Below are positions 32,835-41,239 of a stretch of DNA of 64,000 nucleotides, piece by piece. Under the pieces are notes generated by a model. It worked only from the letters and a program-made list of their open reading frames with translations, did not search any database and was not told the origin of the DNA. A program made the translations under genes and the position numbers. Location: the NCBI GenBank assembly GCA_026706025.1, contig JAPOZO010000032.1, positions 1 through 64,000 of the forward strand. Reading direction: 5' to 3'. Origin of the DNA: Candidatus Poribacteria bacterium (GTDB taxonomy: Bacteria; Poribacteria; WGA-4E; WGA-3G). Every line of letters starts with the position of its first letter. Positions within the stretch are counted from its first letter, which is position 1.

Positions 32835-33966
32835 ATTTTTTATAGGTTTTCTCGGCTTCTGCATGGGCACCAGCGAGTTCATACGCCTTAGAGAGATTCA
32901 GATAGAAGCGTGGTTCGGAAGGTTTTAAGTGGATAGCGGTTTGGTATTGTTCTATCGCTTTAGGATACTGTTCTAACATCAAGTAAGCACCACCGAGACT
33001 GTTACGGTAAGTCGCGACGTTTGGTTTCTGCTGAATGACTTTCTGATACATCACCGCCGCTTGCTTATAGTTCTGCCGTTGAAACTGAACATAACCGAGT
33101 GCTTCATAGCCGCGCGTCTCTTGTGGTGCGAGTGTGACATAACGTTCCAAAGCTTGCGTTGCATCACGCCAAAGCTGCCGCTTCAATTGGATTCTACCCA
33201 GTCGGTACCACGCCTCGGCATCGGTAGCGTTTTGCTGCACAAATCGCTTAAGATGCGTCAACTGCTCTTCCTCAATAGATAGCACCTCGAAACGTTGTAA
33301 ACTCTTCTGTGCTACTTCTGTTTCCCCAATACGACGGTACGCGGTGCCCAAACTAAAATATGCCTTCGCGTGGAACGGCTCAATTTCAATTAGTTTCTTG
33401 AAAGTATCAATAGCAGATTGCCACGCGCCTTGTTGAAGGAAAGCAGTACCGAGCGTGTAGCGCGCCGCTTGTGATGTAGGATCCAGTTTAATAGCGTGTT
33501 GAAGTTCACGAATAGCAGCATCGGTTAGATTATCACGAAAATAGGCGATACCTAATAGAGTCCGCGTCCGCGCATGATCGGCATCTATAGCGACTACTTT
33601 CTGTAGGACTTGTGTCGCCTGCGTGGTGTCCCCTAAGTGAGTGAGTAGCACATCACCGAGTTCATAATATGCCTCAATATAGTTTTCATCTGCGATTGTC
33701 GCCCGTTGAAATGCTTCAGCCGCGGCATGGATTTCCTCGGCACCTTTATAAATCAATCCCAAAATGCAGTGCGCGTCCGCTATCGATCCATCAAGTTCGA
33801 CTGCTTTCTCTAAAGCAGTTCGCGCTTTCTCTTGTTCTCCATGTGTGAGGGCGCGCACTCCTGCATCATACAACCGTGCCGCTTCGGGGTGAAACCGTGG
33901 CGCGGCAATTGCGAGCAGCGCGTGGAGAAATATGAGAGGCGTGAAGGTGTATTTGAATAGTTTCAT
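32806..33966 (-). CDS. Exported TPR-repeat protein
   Basis: 386 residues from the ATG at 33966 (an alternative ATG lies at 33990). A signal peptide (MKLFKYTFTPLIFLHALLAI) precedes about nine 34-residue TPR units, for example AARYTLGTAFLQQGAWQSAI, AKAYFSLGTAYRRIGETEVA and PRFYLNLSKAYELAGAHAEA. It is probably a periplasmic scaffold. Its 3' end overlaps the FGE-like gene and its start is close to the 110-residue membrane protein gene, so all form one operon. Confidence 0.85.
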   Translation of the reverse strand: MKLFKYTFTPLIFLHALLAIAAPRFHPEAARLYDAGVRALTHGEQEKARTALEKAVELDGSIADAHCILGLIYKGAEEIHAAAEAFQRATIADENYIEAYYELGDVLLTHLGDTTQATQVLQKVVAIDADHARTRTLLGIAYFRDNLTDAAIRELQHAIKLDPTSQAARYTLGTAFLQQGAWQSAIDTFKKLIEIEPFHAKAYFSLGTAYRRIGETEVAQKSLQRFEVLSIEEEQLTHLKRFVQQNATDAEAWYRLGRIQLKRQLWRDATQALERYVTLAPQETRGYEALGYVQFQRQNYKQAAVMYQKVIQQKPNVATYRNSLGGAYLMLEQYPKAIEQYQTAIHLKPSEPRFYLNLSKAYELAGAHAEAEKTYKKYERLTSKSK

Positions 33967-33997
33967 ATCATCCAGAAATATAACTGACATTGGAAAG

Positions 33998-34330
33998 TCA
34001 AACTTCTTCAGGTTTCGATTCCGTTTTCCGTTTCAATAACCAGCTGAAAAAAAATAAAGCACCTACAGAAGGAATCACGATAGTAAGCAGCAGCCAACCA
34101 CTATCAATAAAACGCCCAAAGAAAAAAACAGACACAGACAGGATTAGAAAGCCTTTAGCCGGAAAACGCCAAGAAGTATCATTCCGCTTTAGTAGCCATT
34201 CCACTAAAGACAACACACAGTAGAAAACAAAAACGACAACAAGCAGAAACCAAAGACTATCAAAAAAACGCGCACACATGAGACCAAGCCCAAACGGGAT
34301 TGCAACGTCTTTACTTGAAAACCATTTCAT
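33998..34330 (-). CDS. Small four-helix membrane protein with internal duplication
   Basis: A 110-residue protein. The two halves match each other: ARFFDSLWFLLVVVF ... WLLKRN and GRFIDSGWLLLTIVI ... WLLKRK, each giving two membrane segments. It ends in a charged tail (TESKPEEV). An AAAGGGTG site lies before the ATG. It is the first gene of the minus-strand operon with the TPR, FGE-like, UnbV and DUF6785-like genes. No family is recognised. Confidence 0.65.
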   Translation of the reverse strand: MKWFSSKDVAIPFGLGLMCARFFDSLWFLLVVVFVFYCVLSLVEWLLKRNDTSWRFPAKGFLILSVSVFFFGRFIDSGWLLLTIVIPSVGALFFFSWLLKRKTESKPEEV

Positions 34331-34498
34331 AGTTCATCACCCTTTCAAATGTGGGCAGATTTCCTAAACAGATCGTTGAGGCATCAATTTGGGTCTATTT
34401 TATTATGAGATACGCGTAATGTCAAGCGGAATCTATTTTCTTTTTAGAGGTATTTAGTTTTAAGAAATTATAGAGTTTCTCGTCTTTTTTCAGGATTC

Positions 34499-34520
34499 GG
34501 TGCGGTTAGGAAACCGCACC
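34499..34520. repeat. REP-like palindrome, copy 2
   Basis: Identical to the copy at 27468-27489: GGTGCGGTT and AACCGCACC around AGGA, then TACCG. It lies in the 369-base divergent gap 34331-34699. That gap also has TTAGAT and TATAAT 18 bases apart (34593-34622), a weak promoter candidate for the next gene. Confidence 0.75.
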
Positions 34521-34699
34521 TACCGGGCCTGAGGAATCCAAAATTGGACTAAAAACCGAGAACTGAATGGCTTTACGGAAATACCGTTTTAATTAGATTT
34601 AGGCATCAAAATCTGCTATAATTTCATAATAGGTAATTCCACTCGGTTATATTTTCTTTCATTTTTAACGTTATCGTTGTGTTCTTTGAGGAGAAAACG

Positions 34700-35077
34700 A
34701 TGGACGGTAAACACCTACCCTGGCACCTACCTTTGACAGATTGGTGTATCGGAGCAATGGTTTTATTCGCAACCACTGGCACTGTCATCCTATGCCGATT
34801 TTTGTTACGGAAGTGGCAATCATGGCGGATTCAACGGTTTCTGGACCAACGGACAGCCCTGGCATCTCCGGGCGATCAGAAACTGACAACTTACGATAAA
34901 CAGGTCCTAACGAAAAAGGCTCGGCAATCCGGAAACGAACGTTTGGAAAAAAGTTTCGCTTTCCAAGGGAATGCTGATCTTTATGTTGCCATCGGACTTT
35001 TCGGTCTGGCGATGATTGCTTTGGTCGTGTTAGCTGTCGCCAACGGCTTCCATAAGCACGGCGGTCCCTTCTGGTAG
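34700..35077 (+). CDS. Small membrane protein of unknown function
   Basis: 125 residues from the ATG at 34700, chosen because GAGGAG lies 6 bases upstream. Two membrane segments (WCIGAMVLFATTGTVILCRF near residues 16-35 and VAIGLFGLAMIALVVLAVAN near 96-115) flank a basic cytoplasmic-looking middle with many Lys/Arg/Gln. I recognise no family. It lies 50 bases upstream of the alcohol dehydrogenase-like gene. Confidence 0.55.
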   Translation: MDGKHLPWHLPLTDWCIGAMVLFATTGTVILCRFLLRKWQSWRIQRFLDQRTALASPGDQKLTTYDKQVLTKKARQSGNERLEKSFAFQGNADLYVAIGLFGLAMIALVVLAVANGFHKHGGPFW

Positions 35078-35126
35078 CATCTAATCCGAGTCATACCGTT
35101 TATATCATTAAAAAGTGGAGATCTTC

Positions 35127-36143
35127 ATGAAAGTCGTTGCAAAATTCGGTCCCGAAAGCGCGGGATTAATCGACAAACCAGACCCGGTTGCTAAGGGTGA
35201 GTTCGTTGTCGTCAAAATTCATTCAGCACCTATGTGTACGGAATACAAAGGTTTCAAAAATGAAGGTGAGAGCGACAGTTTCGGACACGAAGCCGCTGGT
35301 GAAGTGGTGGAAATCGCACAGGAGGGCACTGTCAAGGTAGGCGACCGTGTTGTCGTGATGCCACACTACCCCTGTGGAAAGTGTTATCTCTGCTTGGCAG
35401 GCGAATATGCTCACTGCCCAAACGACCATAGATCCCCAAACATTCCCGAACAGACTGGCGTGACAGCAACTTATGCACAGTACATCCTTAAAAAGGACTG
35501 GCAACTGGTGCCTATTCCAGAAGATCTCTCCTATCATCATGCCGGAATGGCGTGTTGCGGGCTTGGATCGACATTTAATGCAATGCGGTTAATGAATGTC
35601 AACGCGCTTGATACCGTCCTCATCACAGGGATGGGACCTATTGGACTTGGTGGTGTGATTAATGCCGTGTACAGAGGTGCGCGCGTCATAGCTGTTGAAA
35701 GCCACCCATATCGCGCAGCCCTCGCTAAAAAACTCGGCGCAGCCGAAGTTGTCAATCCACAAGACGAGGATGCCGTCAATCAGATTCGGGATTTGACCAG
35801 TGACAGAGGCGTTGACAAAGGTGTGGAGTGCTCAGCAGCTCCGGCAGCAGTCCAATTATTGATTGATGCGTCGCGCCCGAAAGGACATATCTCCTTGATC
35901 GGTGGCATTCGTGAAGTGGCAATTCAGAGCTGGGGGGTTCTTATCAATCACGGCTTGACCTTACACGGCACACGGCATTATAACCTCGTAGACACACCTG
36001 CTATGATGCGGATGATTACACAAGTGAAGGATCAACTGGATACATTCATCACACACACCTTCCCTATGAGCCAGATTCAGGAGGCATGGGCATTGCAGTA
36101 TACCCATAACTGCGGGAAAGTTGTTCTTGATGCATGGAAATAG
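35127..36143 (+). CDS. Zinc-dependent alcohol dehydrogenase (MDR family)
   Basis: 338 residues from the ATG at 35127, preceded by TGGAG. The medium-chain dehydrogenase fold is clear. C37 and H54-E55 (FGHEAAGEV) are the expected catalytic zinc ligands, C83, C86, C89 and C97 the structural zinc site, and GMGPIGLGGV the NAD(P) loop. The substrate is likely a sugar alcohol or polyol, given the Gfo/Idh/MocA and sulfatase genes around it, but this is inference. Confidence 0.88.
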   Translation: MKVVAKFGPESAGLIDKPDPVAKGEFVVVKIHSAPMCTEYKGFKNEGESDSFGHEAAGEVVEIAQEGTVKVGDRVVVMPHYPCGKCYLCLAGEYAHCPNDHRSPNIPEQTGVTATYAQYILKKDWQLVPIPEDLSYHHAGMACCGLGSTFNAMRLMNVNALDTVLITGMGPIGLGGVINAVYRGARVIAVESHPYRAALAKKLGAAEVVNPQDEDAVNQIRDLTSDRGVDKGVECSAAPAAVQLLIDASRPKGHISLIGGIREVAIQSWGVLINHGLTLHGTRHYNLVDTPAMMRMITQVKDQLDTFITHTFPMSQIQEAWALQYTHNCGKVVLDAWK

Positions 36144-36239
36144 AAGGTGCTATCCAATTCAGGAGTTACGCAAATTGAGCAAATATCGAACATTGAGACG
36201 TAAAAAACCAGTAACTTTCGCCCTTTAAACCCCCTAAAT

Positions 36240-36255
36240 CCCCCTTATCAGGGGG
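36240..36255. repeat. Hairpin CCCCCT/AGGGGG downstream of the dehydrogenase gene
   Basis: A 6-bp stem with loop TATC within a longer AAACCCCCTAAATCCCCC stretch. The flanking AAAT and ACTTT can extend the pairing with a bulge. It lies about 100 bases after the stop at 36143 and may act as a terminator or be a dispersed palindrome; the T-run is weak. Confidence 0.5.
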
Positions 36256-36319
36256 ACTTTAAGAGAGAATGCGTAAGTTCTACAATTAATTTGTCCCGTT
36301 TTGATGAAAGAGGACCGCT

Positions 36320-37372
36320 ATGAATGCTATGACAAACAACCTACCCCTCTCAACACCATTAGACATTCGTCTCGGTCTCACAAATGCAAGTGATGTCGCG
36401 TTCCCTTTACGTTGGGGCATTCTCGGTGCTGGTAGAATCTCAGGGATGTGGGTAGAGGCTTTACACGCCTGCAAAGGCGCGACTGTAACCGCTGTCGCAG
36501 CGCGCGAAATAGACCGCGCAAAAGAATTTGCAAAACAATACGGGGTCCCTACCGCCTACGGCGATTACCGAGAAATGGTAGCAGCTGATGATGTAGACAT
36601 TATATACATTGGAACGATCAACAGATTGCACAAGGAACACACGCTGCTTGCGATTGCAGCAGGTAAACATGTCCTATGTGAAAAACCGTTTGCCGAGAAT
36701 ATCTCTGAAGCGCGGGAAATGTACGCTGCCGCTGAAGAGAAAGGCGTGATGCTGCAGGATGGTGTCTGGACCCGCTTCTTCCCGGCGGTGGAACACGCTC
36801 GAACCGAGATTGAGAATGGTACTATCGGTGAAGTCGTCCTCGTCCAGTCAGATTTTTTCGACCCGATTTATACGATCCAAGCTGTCCCACTCGGCTTCGG
36901 CGCGGCTGCTGTACCGACAGCAATCGTTGCGACAGGTAGATATGCGCGTGGTGCGATTGTAGAATTTGGTGAAGATAAGTGCGCAGTGCTGACATTTCCA
37001 CCCCGGAACTCAGAGTTACCAGAGGTGACAGAGCTCGTCGGCACAAAAGGACGCATTACGCTCGAACGTCCGGCACACTGTCCGACGCGTCTCTCTATCC
37101 GAATCCCGCCACCAAATGGCGTGCCTTCTCAGTACAGAACAGAAAATGCCCCTGCTCCACTCCACACCTTCGAGTATCCGTTACCGAGGACAGTGCGCAT
37201 GCGAAATGCCTCCCCAAATCAACACGGTTTCTTGTACCAAGCCGAAGCGATTCACCGCTGCCTTGCTGCAGGTCTGCATCAGTGTCCACAATACGGCAAA
37301 GAAGAATCGTTACACGCCATGCATCTGTTAACGGAGATTTACAAGGCAAACCCACCTATACCGCGGCGTTAG
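36320..37372 (+). CDS. Gfo/Idh/MocA family oxidoreductase
   Basis: A 350-residue NAD(P)-dependent sugar oxidoreductase. The Rossmann loop is WGILGAGRISGMWVEAL (residues 34-50), the family EKP motif is in HVLCEKPFAENISEA and the C-terminal alpha/beta domain follows. About 30 extra residues precede the Rossmann fold. AGAGGA lies before the ATG. Such enzymes oxidise or reduce sugars, inositols or dihydrodiols; the sequence closest resembles the trans-dihydrodiol dehydrogenase-like branch (inference). Confidence 0.88.
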   Translation: MNAMTNNLPLSTPLDIRLGLTNASDVAFPLRWGILGAGRISGMWVEALHACKGATVTAVAAREIDRAKEFAKQYGVPTAYGDYREMVAADDVDIIYIGTINRLHKEHTLLAIAAGKHVLCEKPFAENISEAREMYAAAEEKGVMLQDGVWTRFFPAVEHARTEIENGTIGEVVLVQSDFFDPIYTIQAVPLGFGAAAVPTAIVATGRYARGAIVEFGEDKCAVLTFPPRNSELPEVTELVGTKGRITLERPAHCPTRLSIRIPPPNGVPSQYRTENAPAPLHTFEYPLPRTVRMRNASPNQHGFLYQAEAIHRCLAAGLHQCPQYGKEESLHAMHLLTEIYKANPPIPRR

Positions 37373-37541
37373 TGGCATTCTGCCGGTAATAGATAGGCTT
37401 TCGTCGATTTCAATTGCGTATGCCCCGCGGGATTAGCCGCTGCCACCAAGGTATCCGTTTTAGGTTTGTTTGGTTAAATAGACGCTGCTCAGGCGAAATT
37501 GGAAACTGGAAGAACTGCAAACAGGAGATACAAAAAAATTA

Positions 37542-37570
37542 TTGACATTCTTAAAGTTGTGTTGTATACT
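37542..37570 (+). promoter_or_regulatory. Strong sigma-70 promoter for the antitoxin-like gene and sulfatase
   Basis: TTGACA (37542-37547) and TATACT (37565-37570) are 17 bases apart. It lies 95 bases before the start at 37665, within the 292-base gap after the Gfo/Idh/MocA gene. Confidence 0.82.
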
Positions 37571-37664
37571 CAATCTATCAATTGGATAATATCAGTTGTC
37601 TGTGTCCACCACATTCATCATTATTGTTTGAGGTGCTTTGCACGCACTGAAACTGAGGTGAATC

Positions 37665-37895
37665 ATGTTAAAAACCGTTGAAGCTACAATTGATGAACAA
37701 GGCAATGTAAAATTAGTGGAACCGGTTGCGTTGCCAAAACCTGCCCGGGCGTTCGTAACGATTTTCAGCGAGGAGCTCAATGTTCCTGAAACTGCCCTGC
37801 TAAGTGAAGCAGCGCTTGCTGAGCACTGGCTTCGTCCGGAGGAGGATGCCGCGTGGGCCCACTTACAGCATTTAGACCCAGAGAAATCGTCTTAA
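37665..37895 (+). CDS. Antitoxin-like small protein without a toxin
   Basis: A 76-residue protein: MLKTVEATIDEQGNVKLVEP, then RAFVTIFSEE and ETALLSEAALAEHWLRPEED ending AWAHLQ. The layout matches small proteins often encoded just before PemK/MazF-type toxins in cyanobacteria and other bacteria, with a beta-strand DNA-binding front and an acidic toxin-binding tail. No toxin gene follows; the next gene is a sulfatase 21 bases on. GAGGTG precedes the ATG. It is an orphan or repurposed regulator. Confidence 0.7.
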   Translation: MLKTVEATIDEQGNVKLVEPVALPKPARAFVTIFSEELNVPETALLSEAALAEHWLRPEEDAAWAHLQHLDPEKSS

Positions 37896-37916
37896 TCCAC
37901 TTTCTATAGTAAAAAT

Positions 37917-39245
37917 ATGAACAAACCAAATATAATCTATATCCACTCACACGACACGGGACGGTATGTGCAACCTTACGGGCATGCGATTCCGACACCG
38001 AATATACAGAAACTCGCGGAAGAGGGTGTCGTGTTCCGAAACTCGTTTTGTGCAAACCCGACCTGTTCGCCATCGCGAGCGGCACTCCTCACGGGACAGT
38101 GGGCACATAGCTGCGGTATGGGCGGATTGGCAAACCGCGGTTGGAGTCTTCCGGTACCGGAGCACCTCATAACCTACACCTTGAATCAAGCCGGCTACAC
38201 CACCGCCTTGGCAGGATTCCAGCACGTCGTGCGAGATTTAAAAGAGACAGGTTACCAACGACTTTTATCTCAAGGCACCGTGCGCGCAGGTGCCGAAGAA
38301 CGCGCACGCGACTTCATCGCTGAGAAACATGATGCGCCCTTCTTCTTAGATGTCGGGTTTGGTGAGACACATCGCCGAGCGAAAGGGTTTGATCCGCCAC
38401 CAGAGGGCGAACCGAAGACGGATCCGCGCTATGTCAAACCGCCAGCACCGTTCCCTGATACGCCTGTAACCCGACAAGATATGGCAGAATACATAGATGC
38501 AGCCCGGACGCTTGATAGGAAAATGAGTGTGGTTTTTGACGCACTTGAGGAAAACGGAATCGCTGAAAACACGCTCGTGATATGCACGACTGACCACGGA
38601 CTCGCCTTCCCCCGAATGAAATGCCATCTCAGTGATCACGGTATCGGTGTGATGCTCATCGTCCGCGGTCCCGGCGGTTTTGATGGTGGGCAAGTCGTGG
38701 ATGGTCTGGTTAGTCAAATTGATCTGTTCCCCACTATTTGCGAATTGGCAGGTATTGATGCGCCTGCGTGGCTGCAAGGCACTTCCCTTCTACCGTTAGT
38801 TCGCGGCGAAGCGGACGATATTCGTGACGCTATTTTTGCTGAAGTCAACTATCACTGCTGTTATGAACCGCAGCGTGCTGTCCGGACCAAGCGGTGGAAA
38901 TACATCCGACGCTATGACAATGCGGAAAAGTGGGCATTGCCGAACTGTGACGATAGCATCAGCAAAACCTTTATGATGGAGCACGGTTGGGGTGATGATC
39001 CGGTTGAATCGGAGCGGTTGTACGATGTCGTGTTTGATGCGTCAGAGGCGCATAACCTTGCAGAGGATCCCAATTATGCGGATGTCCTGGTAGAGATGCG
39101 AGACCGTTTAGAGCAGTGGCGCGCAGAGACGGATGACCCGGTGAGCGAGAACCAGATTATGGTGCCGCCAGAGACGGCTGTGCTGAACGATCCGACAGAC
39201 GTGTCACCGGGTGATAAGCACTATCCGGCGCGCGAAATGGTGTAG
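37917..39245 (+). CDS. Sulfatase (Cys-type), N-sulfatase-like branch
   Basis: 442 residues. The formylglycine site is C50 in NPTCSPSRAALLTG. The first metal motif reads HSHDTGRYVQPYG rather than the common DDxG, as in heparan-N-sulfatase-like sulfatases, and TTDHGLAFPRMKCHLSDHGI supplies the C-terminal-side metal and substrate residues. There is no signal peptide, so it is probably cytoplasmic. A short gap to the antitoxin-like gene suggests co-transcription. Sulfated sugars from host or algal glycans are plausible substrates (inference). Confidence 0.9.
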   Translation: MNKPNIIYIHSHDTGRYVQPYGHAIPTPNIQKLAEEGVVFRNSFCANPTCSPSRAALLTGQWAHSCGMGGLANRGWSLPVPEHLITYTLNQAGYTTALAGFQHVVRDLKETGYQRLLSQGTVRAGAEERARDFIAEKHDAPFFLDVGFGETHRRAKGFDPPPEGEPKTDPRYVKPPAPFPDTPVTRQDMAEYIDAARTLDRKMSVVFDALEENGIAENTLVICTTDHGLAFPRMKCHLSDHGIGVMLIVRGPGGFDGGQVVDGLVSQIDLFPTICELAGIDAPAWLQGTSLLPLVRGEADDIRDAIFAEVNYHCCYEPQRAVRTKRWKYIRRYDNAEKWALPNCDDSISKTFMMEHGWGDDPVESERLYDVVFDASEAHNLAEDPNYADVLVEMRDRLEQWRAETDDPVSENQIMVPPETAVLNDPTDVSPGDKHYPAREMV

Positions 39246-39261
39246 TCCCACTAAAAAGAGC

Positions 39262-39297
39262 TATGTTCGGGTGGGCATAGAGACCTGCCCGAACATA
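39262..39297. terminator. Bidirectional hairpin between convergent genes
   Basis: Perfect 10-bp arms TATGTTCGGG and CCCGAACATA enclose 16 bases. It lies between the stop of the sulfatase (39245, plus) and the stop of the ThuA gene (39320, minus). No long T-run is present. Confidence 0.6.
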
Positions 39298-39319
39298 CGA
39301 AACGAATTGTCCGGGTTGC

Positions 39320-39955
39320 CTAAAGCCGATTGCCTGCCCATAGCGCGCCTCGGCGGATGACCGTCTGAAAACTCTGATTCTCAAGTACTGCCATATCGTG
39401 CCCGAGCGCGAAGTAGAAGACCCTACCCTCACCGTAGGTATGGTGAAACGCCATGACGTGCGTTTCATCTTTCGTCTCATCGTAGGCGTGCATCAGATGG
39501 TGTGATGTATCAGGATTATGCTTCAGGTAGTAGAGTTCATCTGTCGCCTCAAAATCAGATAAACCTTCAGTAATCGGATGATTCGGATCGCCGACATTAA
39601 CGGTGAAGTCCATATACGGACTGTGCCCGTCGAAGAACCCGTTGAGCATACCGTGGTAGCCTTCTGCTTCCCTGAACGAAGCGGCCGCGGTATGTAGTCC
39701 AAAGAATCCACCGCCTGTTCGGATATAGTTGAGCAGCCCATTCTCTTGTGCGGCTGTGAGTTCCCCAACATCGGTGTAGAAAAGCACAGTGTCATATCCT
39801 TCAAGTCCATCTGCGAGCACATTGTAGTCCTGTGAGAAATCGGCTTCAATGGTGTCGGTGTTGTTCAGCATAGATGTCAGGAACTGCCCGTTTCCGGCAT
39901 GATCGTGGTATATTCCTTCGGTTCCGACAAATATAAGTAATTTAAGAGTCTCCAT
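39320..39955 (-). CDS. ThuA-domain protein
   Basis: A 211-residue glutamine-amidotransferase-like fold of the ThuA (trehalose utilisation) family: LLIFVGTEGIYHDHAGNG, YDTVLFYTDVGELTAAQENG, GGGFFGLHTAAASF, then YMDFTVNVGDPNHPITEGL, and GEGRVFYFALGHDMAV. These proteins often accompany Gfo/Idh/MocA oxidoreductases in sugar catabolism, as here. It starts 10 bases after the stop of the upstream dehydrogenase gene, so the two are co-transcribed. Confidence 0.92.
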   Translation of the reverse strand: METLKLLIFVGTEGIYHDHAGNGQFLTSMLNNTDTIEADFSQDYNVLADGLEGYDTVLFYTDVGELTAAQENGLLNYIRTGGGFFGLHTAAASFREAEGYHGMLNGFFDGHSPYMDFTVNVGDPNHPITEGLSDFEATDELYYLKHNPDTSHHLMHAYDETKDETHVMAFHHTYGEGRVFYFALGHDMAVLENQSFQTVIRRGALWAGNRL

Positions 39956-39965
39956 TTCGTCTCCC

Positions 39966-40997
39966 TTAATTGTTGGGCATCACGAGAACTTTGACAGATC
40001 CGTGTTCATCGCGCCCTGCAGCGACAGCGAATGCCTCGTTAATATCGTCTAAGTCAAACCGGTGCGTGACGAGCGGGGTCGGATCAAGTTTACCAGCGGC
40101 GAGTAGATCAATAGCGACTTGGAATTCGGTTTTCCCACCGCGCCTGCCGTAACAGAAGGACCAGATGACTGTCAGCTCTCGGCTCCGTGCGAATCGCTCT
40201 GAAAAAGTGAGCGGTGTTCGGTGTCCACCGACCATACAGACACGTCCGCGTTTCGCTGCAATCTCTGTCGCTTGTTCCAATGTGTTCGCTGTGCCACCGA
40301 CTGCTTCAAAAACGACATCAGCCCCGCGTCCGTCGCTCCAGTCCTTGATAGCCTCTACAGCGTCTGTTTTATCTACATTGATGGGCACAGCACCCACCGC
40401 ATCGTAGGCAATCTGTATCGGTCCATCCGGCTTTCCTAACATAGCGATAGAGGTCGCGCCTGCGACATCTGCTACCTGCGCAATTGTCAATCCCACGGGA
40501 CCACTACCGATAATAGCGACGCGATCGCCGGGTGATACCATTGCTCTGTTGACAGCATGTACCGCCACTGCGTAGACTTCTGCCAATGCGCCACCTTCAG
40601 GAGAGACGCTTTCCGGCAATGAATATACGTTTGCCATCCGTGCGACCATAAACTCTGCGAAACCGCCGCCACCGTGCCGTAAATTTCCGCAGATATTATA
40701 GTAGCCGTTATAGCATTCCGGGCAATTGTTACACGGGCTAATCGGTTCAACCGCCACACGCGCGCCCTTGTCATATTCCGTAACATCTTTGCCCGTATCA
40801 ATAATAAGTCCTGCCAATTCATGTCCGCCAATGCGTGGGGATAAAGGCTTTTCTGGTGGGTGATGGTACCCGTGCAGATCACTGCCACAGATCCCTGATG
40901 CTTCTACTTGGACCAGGACTTGCCCTTCTTCGGGTGTAGGGTCTGGTACCGTTTCAACCCTTATGTCTTTTCCACCGTAAAATTGTGCAGCTTTCAC
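39966..40997 (-). CDS. Zinc-dependent alcohol/polyol dehydrogenase (MDR family)
   Basis: A 343-residue medium-chain dehydrogenase. C37 and H59-E60 (GGHELAGL) form the catalytic zinc site; C89, C92, C95 and C103 the structural site; GSGPVGLTIAQVA is the cofactor loop. It resembles threonine/sorbitol dehydrogenases. A GAGGAGAC site precedes the ATG. With ThuA downstream it probably acts in sugar or polyol oxidation. It is not closely similar to the MDR enzyme at 35127. Confidence 0.88.
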   Translation of the reverse strand: MKAAQFYGGKDIRVETVPDPTPEEGQVLVQVEASGICGSDLHGYHHPPEKPLSPRIGGHELAGLIIDTGKDVTEYDKGARVAVEPISPCNNCPECYNGYYNICGNLRHGGGGFAEFMVARMANVYSLPESVSPEGGALAEVYAVAVHAVNRAMVSPGDRVAIIGSGPVGLTIAQVADVAGATSIAMLGKPDGPIQIAYDAVGAVPINVDKTDAVEAIKDWSDGRGADVVFEAVGGTANTLEQATEIAAKRGRVCMVGGHRTPLTFSERFARSRELTVIWSFCYGRRGGKTEFQVAIDLLAAGKLDPTPLVTHRFDLDDINEAFAVAAGRDEHGSVKVLVMPNN

Positions 40998-41090
40998 AAC
41001 AGTCTCCTCGAAAATTAGTAGTCTGTTTGGAATATAGCACAGACAGTGAAATGTGTCAACGGGTTATTCAAGGAACAGTTGTCAGTTAAG

Positions 41091-41140
41091 GATAGCGAGC
41101 GACAAGAAGTACCCAAGCAAAAACACTCGCTCCTACCATA
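41091..41140. repeat. Dispersed repeat copy: GCGAGCGACAAGAAG ... CACTCGCTCCTACC
   Basis: A short form of the 16603-16762 family: GATAGCGAGCGACAAGAAG is joined directly to CCCAAGCAAAAACACTCGC. A lone CAGTTGTCAGTTAAG, the start motif of the other repeat family, lies just upstream (41077-41090). Confidence 0.7.
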
Positions 41141-41176
41141 AGAGGGTGTTGATGCATCGCAGATTAGAAAAACCTC

Positions 41177-41206
41177 TTGACTTCTAAGCCCAAAATGCAT
41201 TAAAAT
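41177..41206 (+). promoter_or_regulatory. Sigma-70 promoter for the Gfo/Idh/MocA gene
   Basis: TTGACT (41177-41182) and TAAAAT (41201-41206) are 18 bases apart, 34 bases before the start at 41240. Confidence 0.65.
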
Positions 41207-41239
41207 CAAAAGCATACAATACGTAACGAGGAGATGGAA

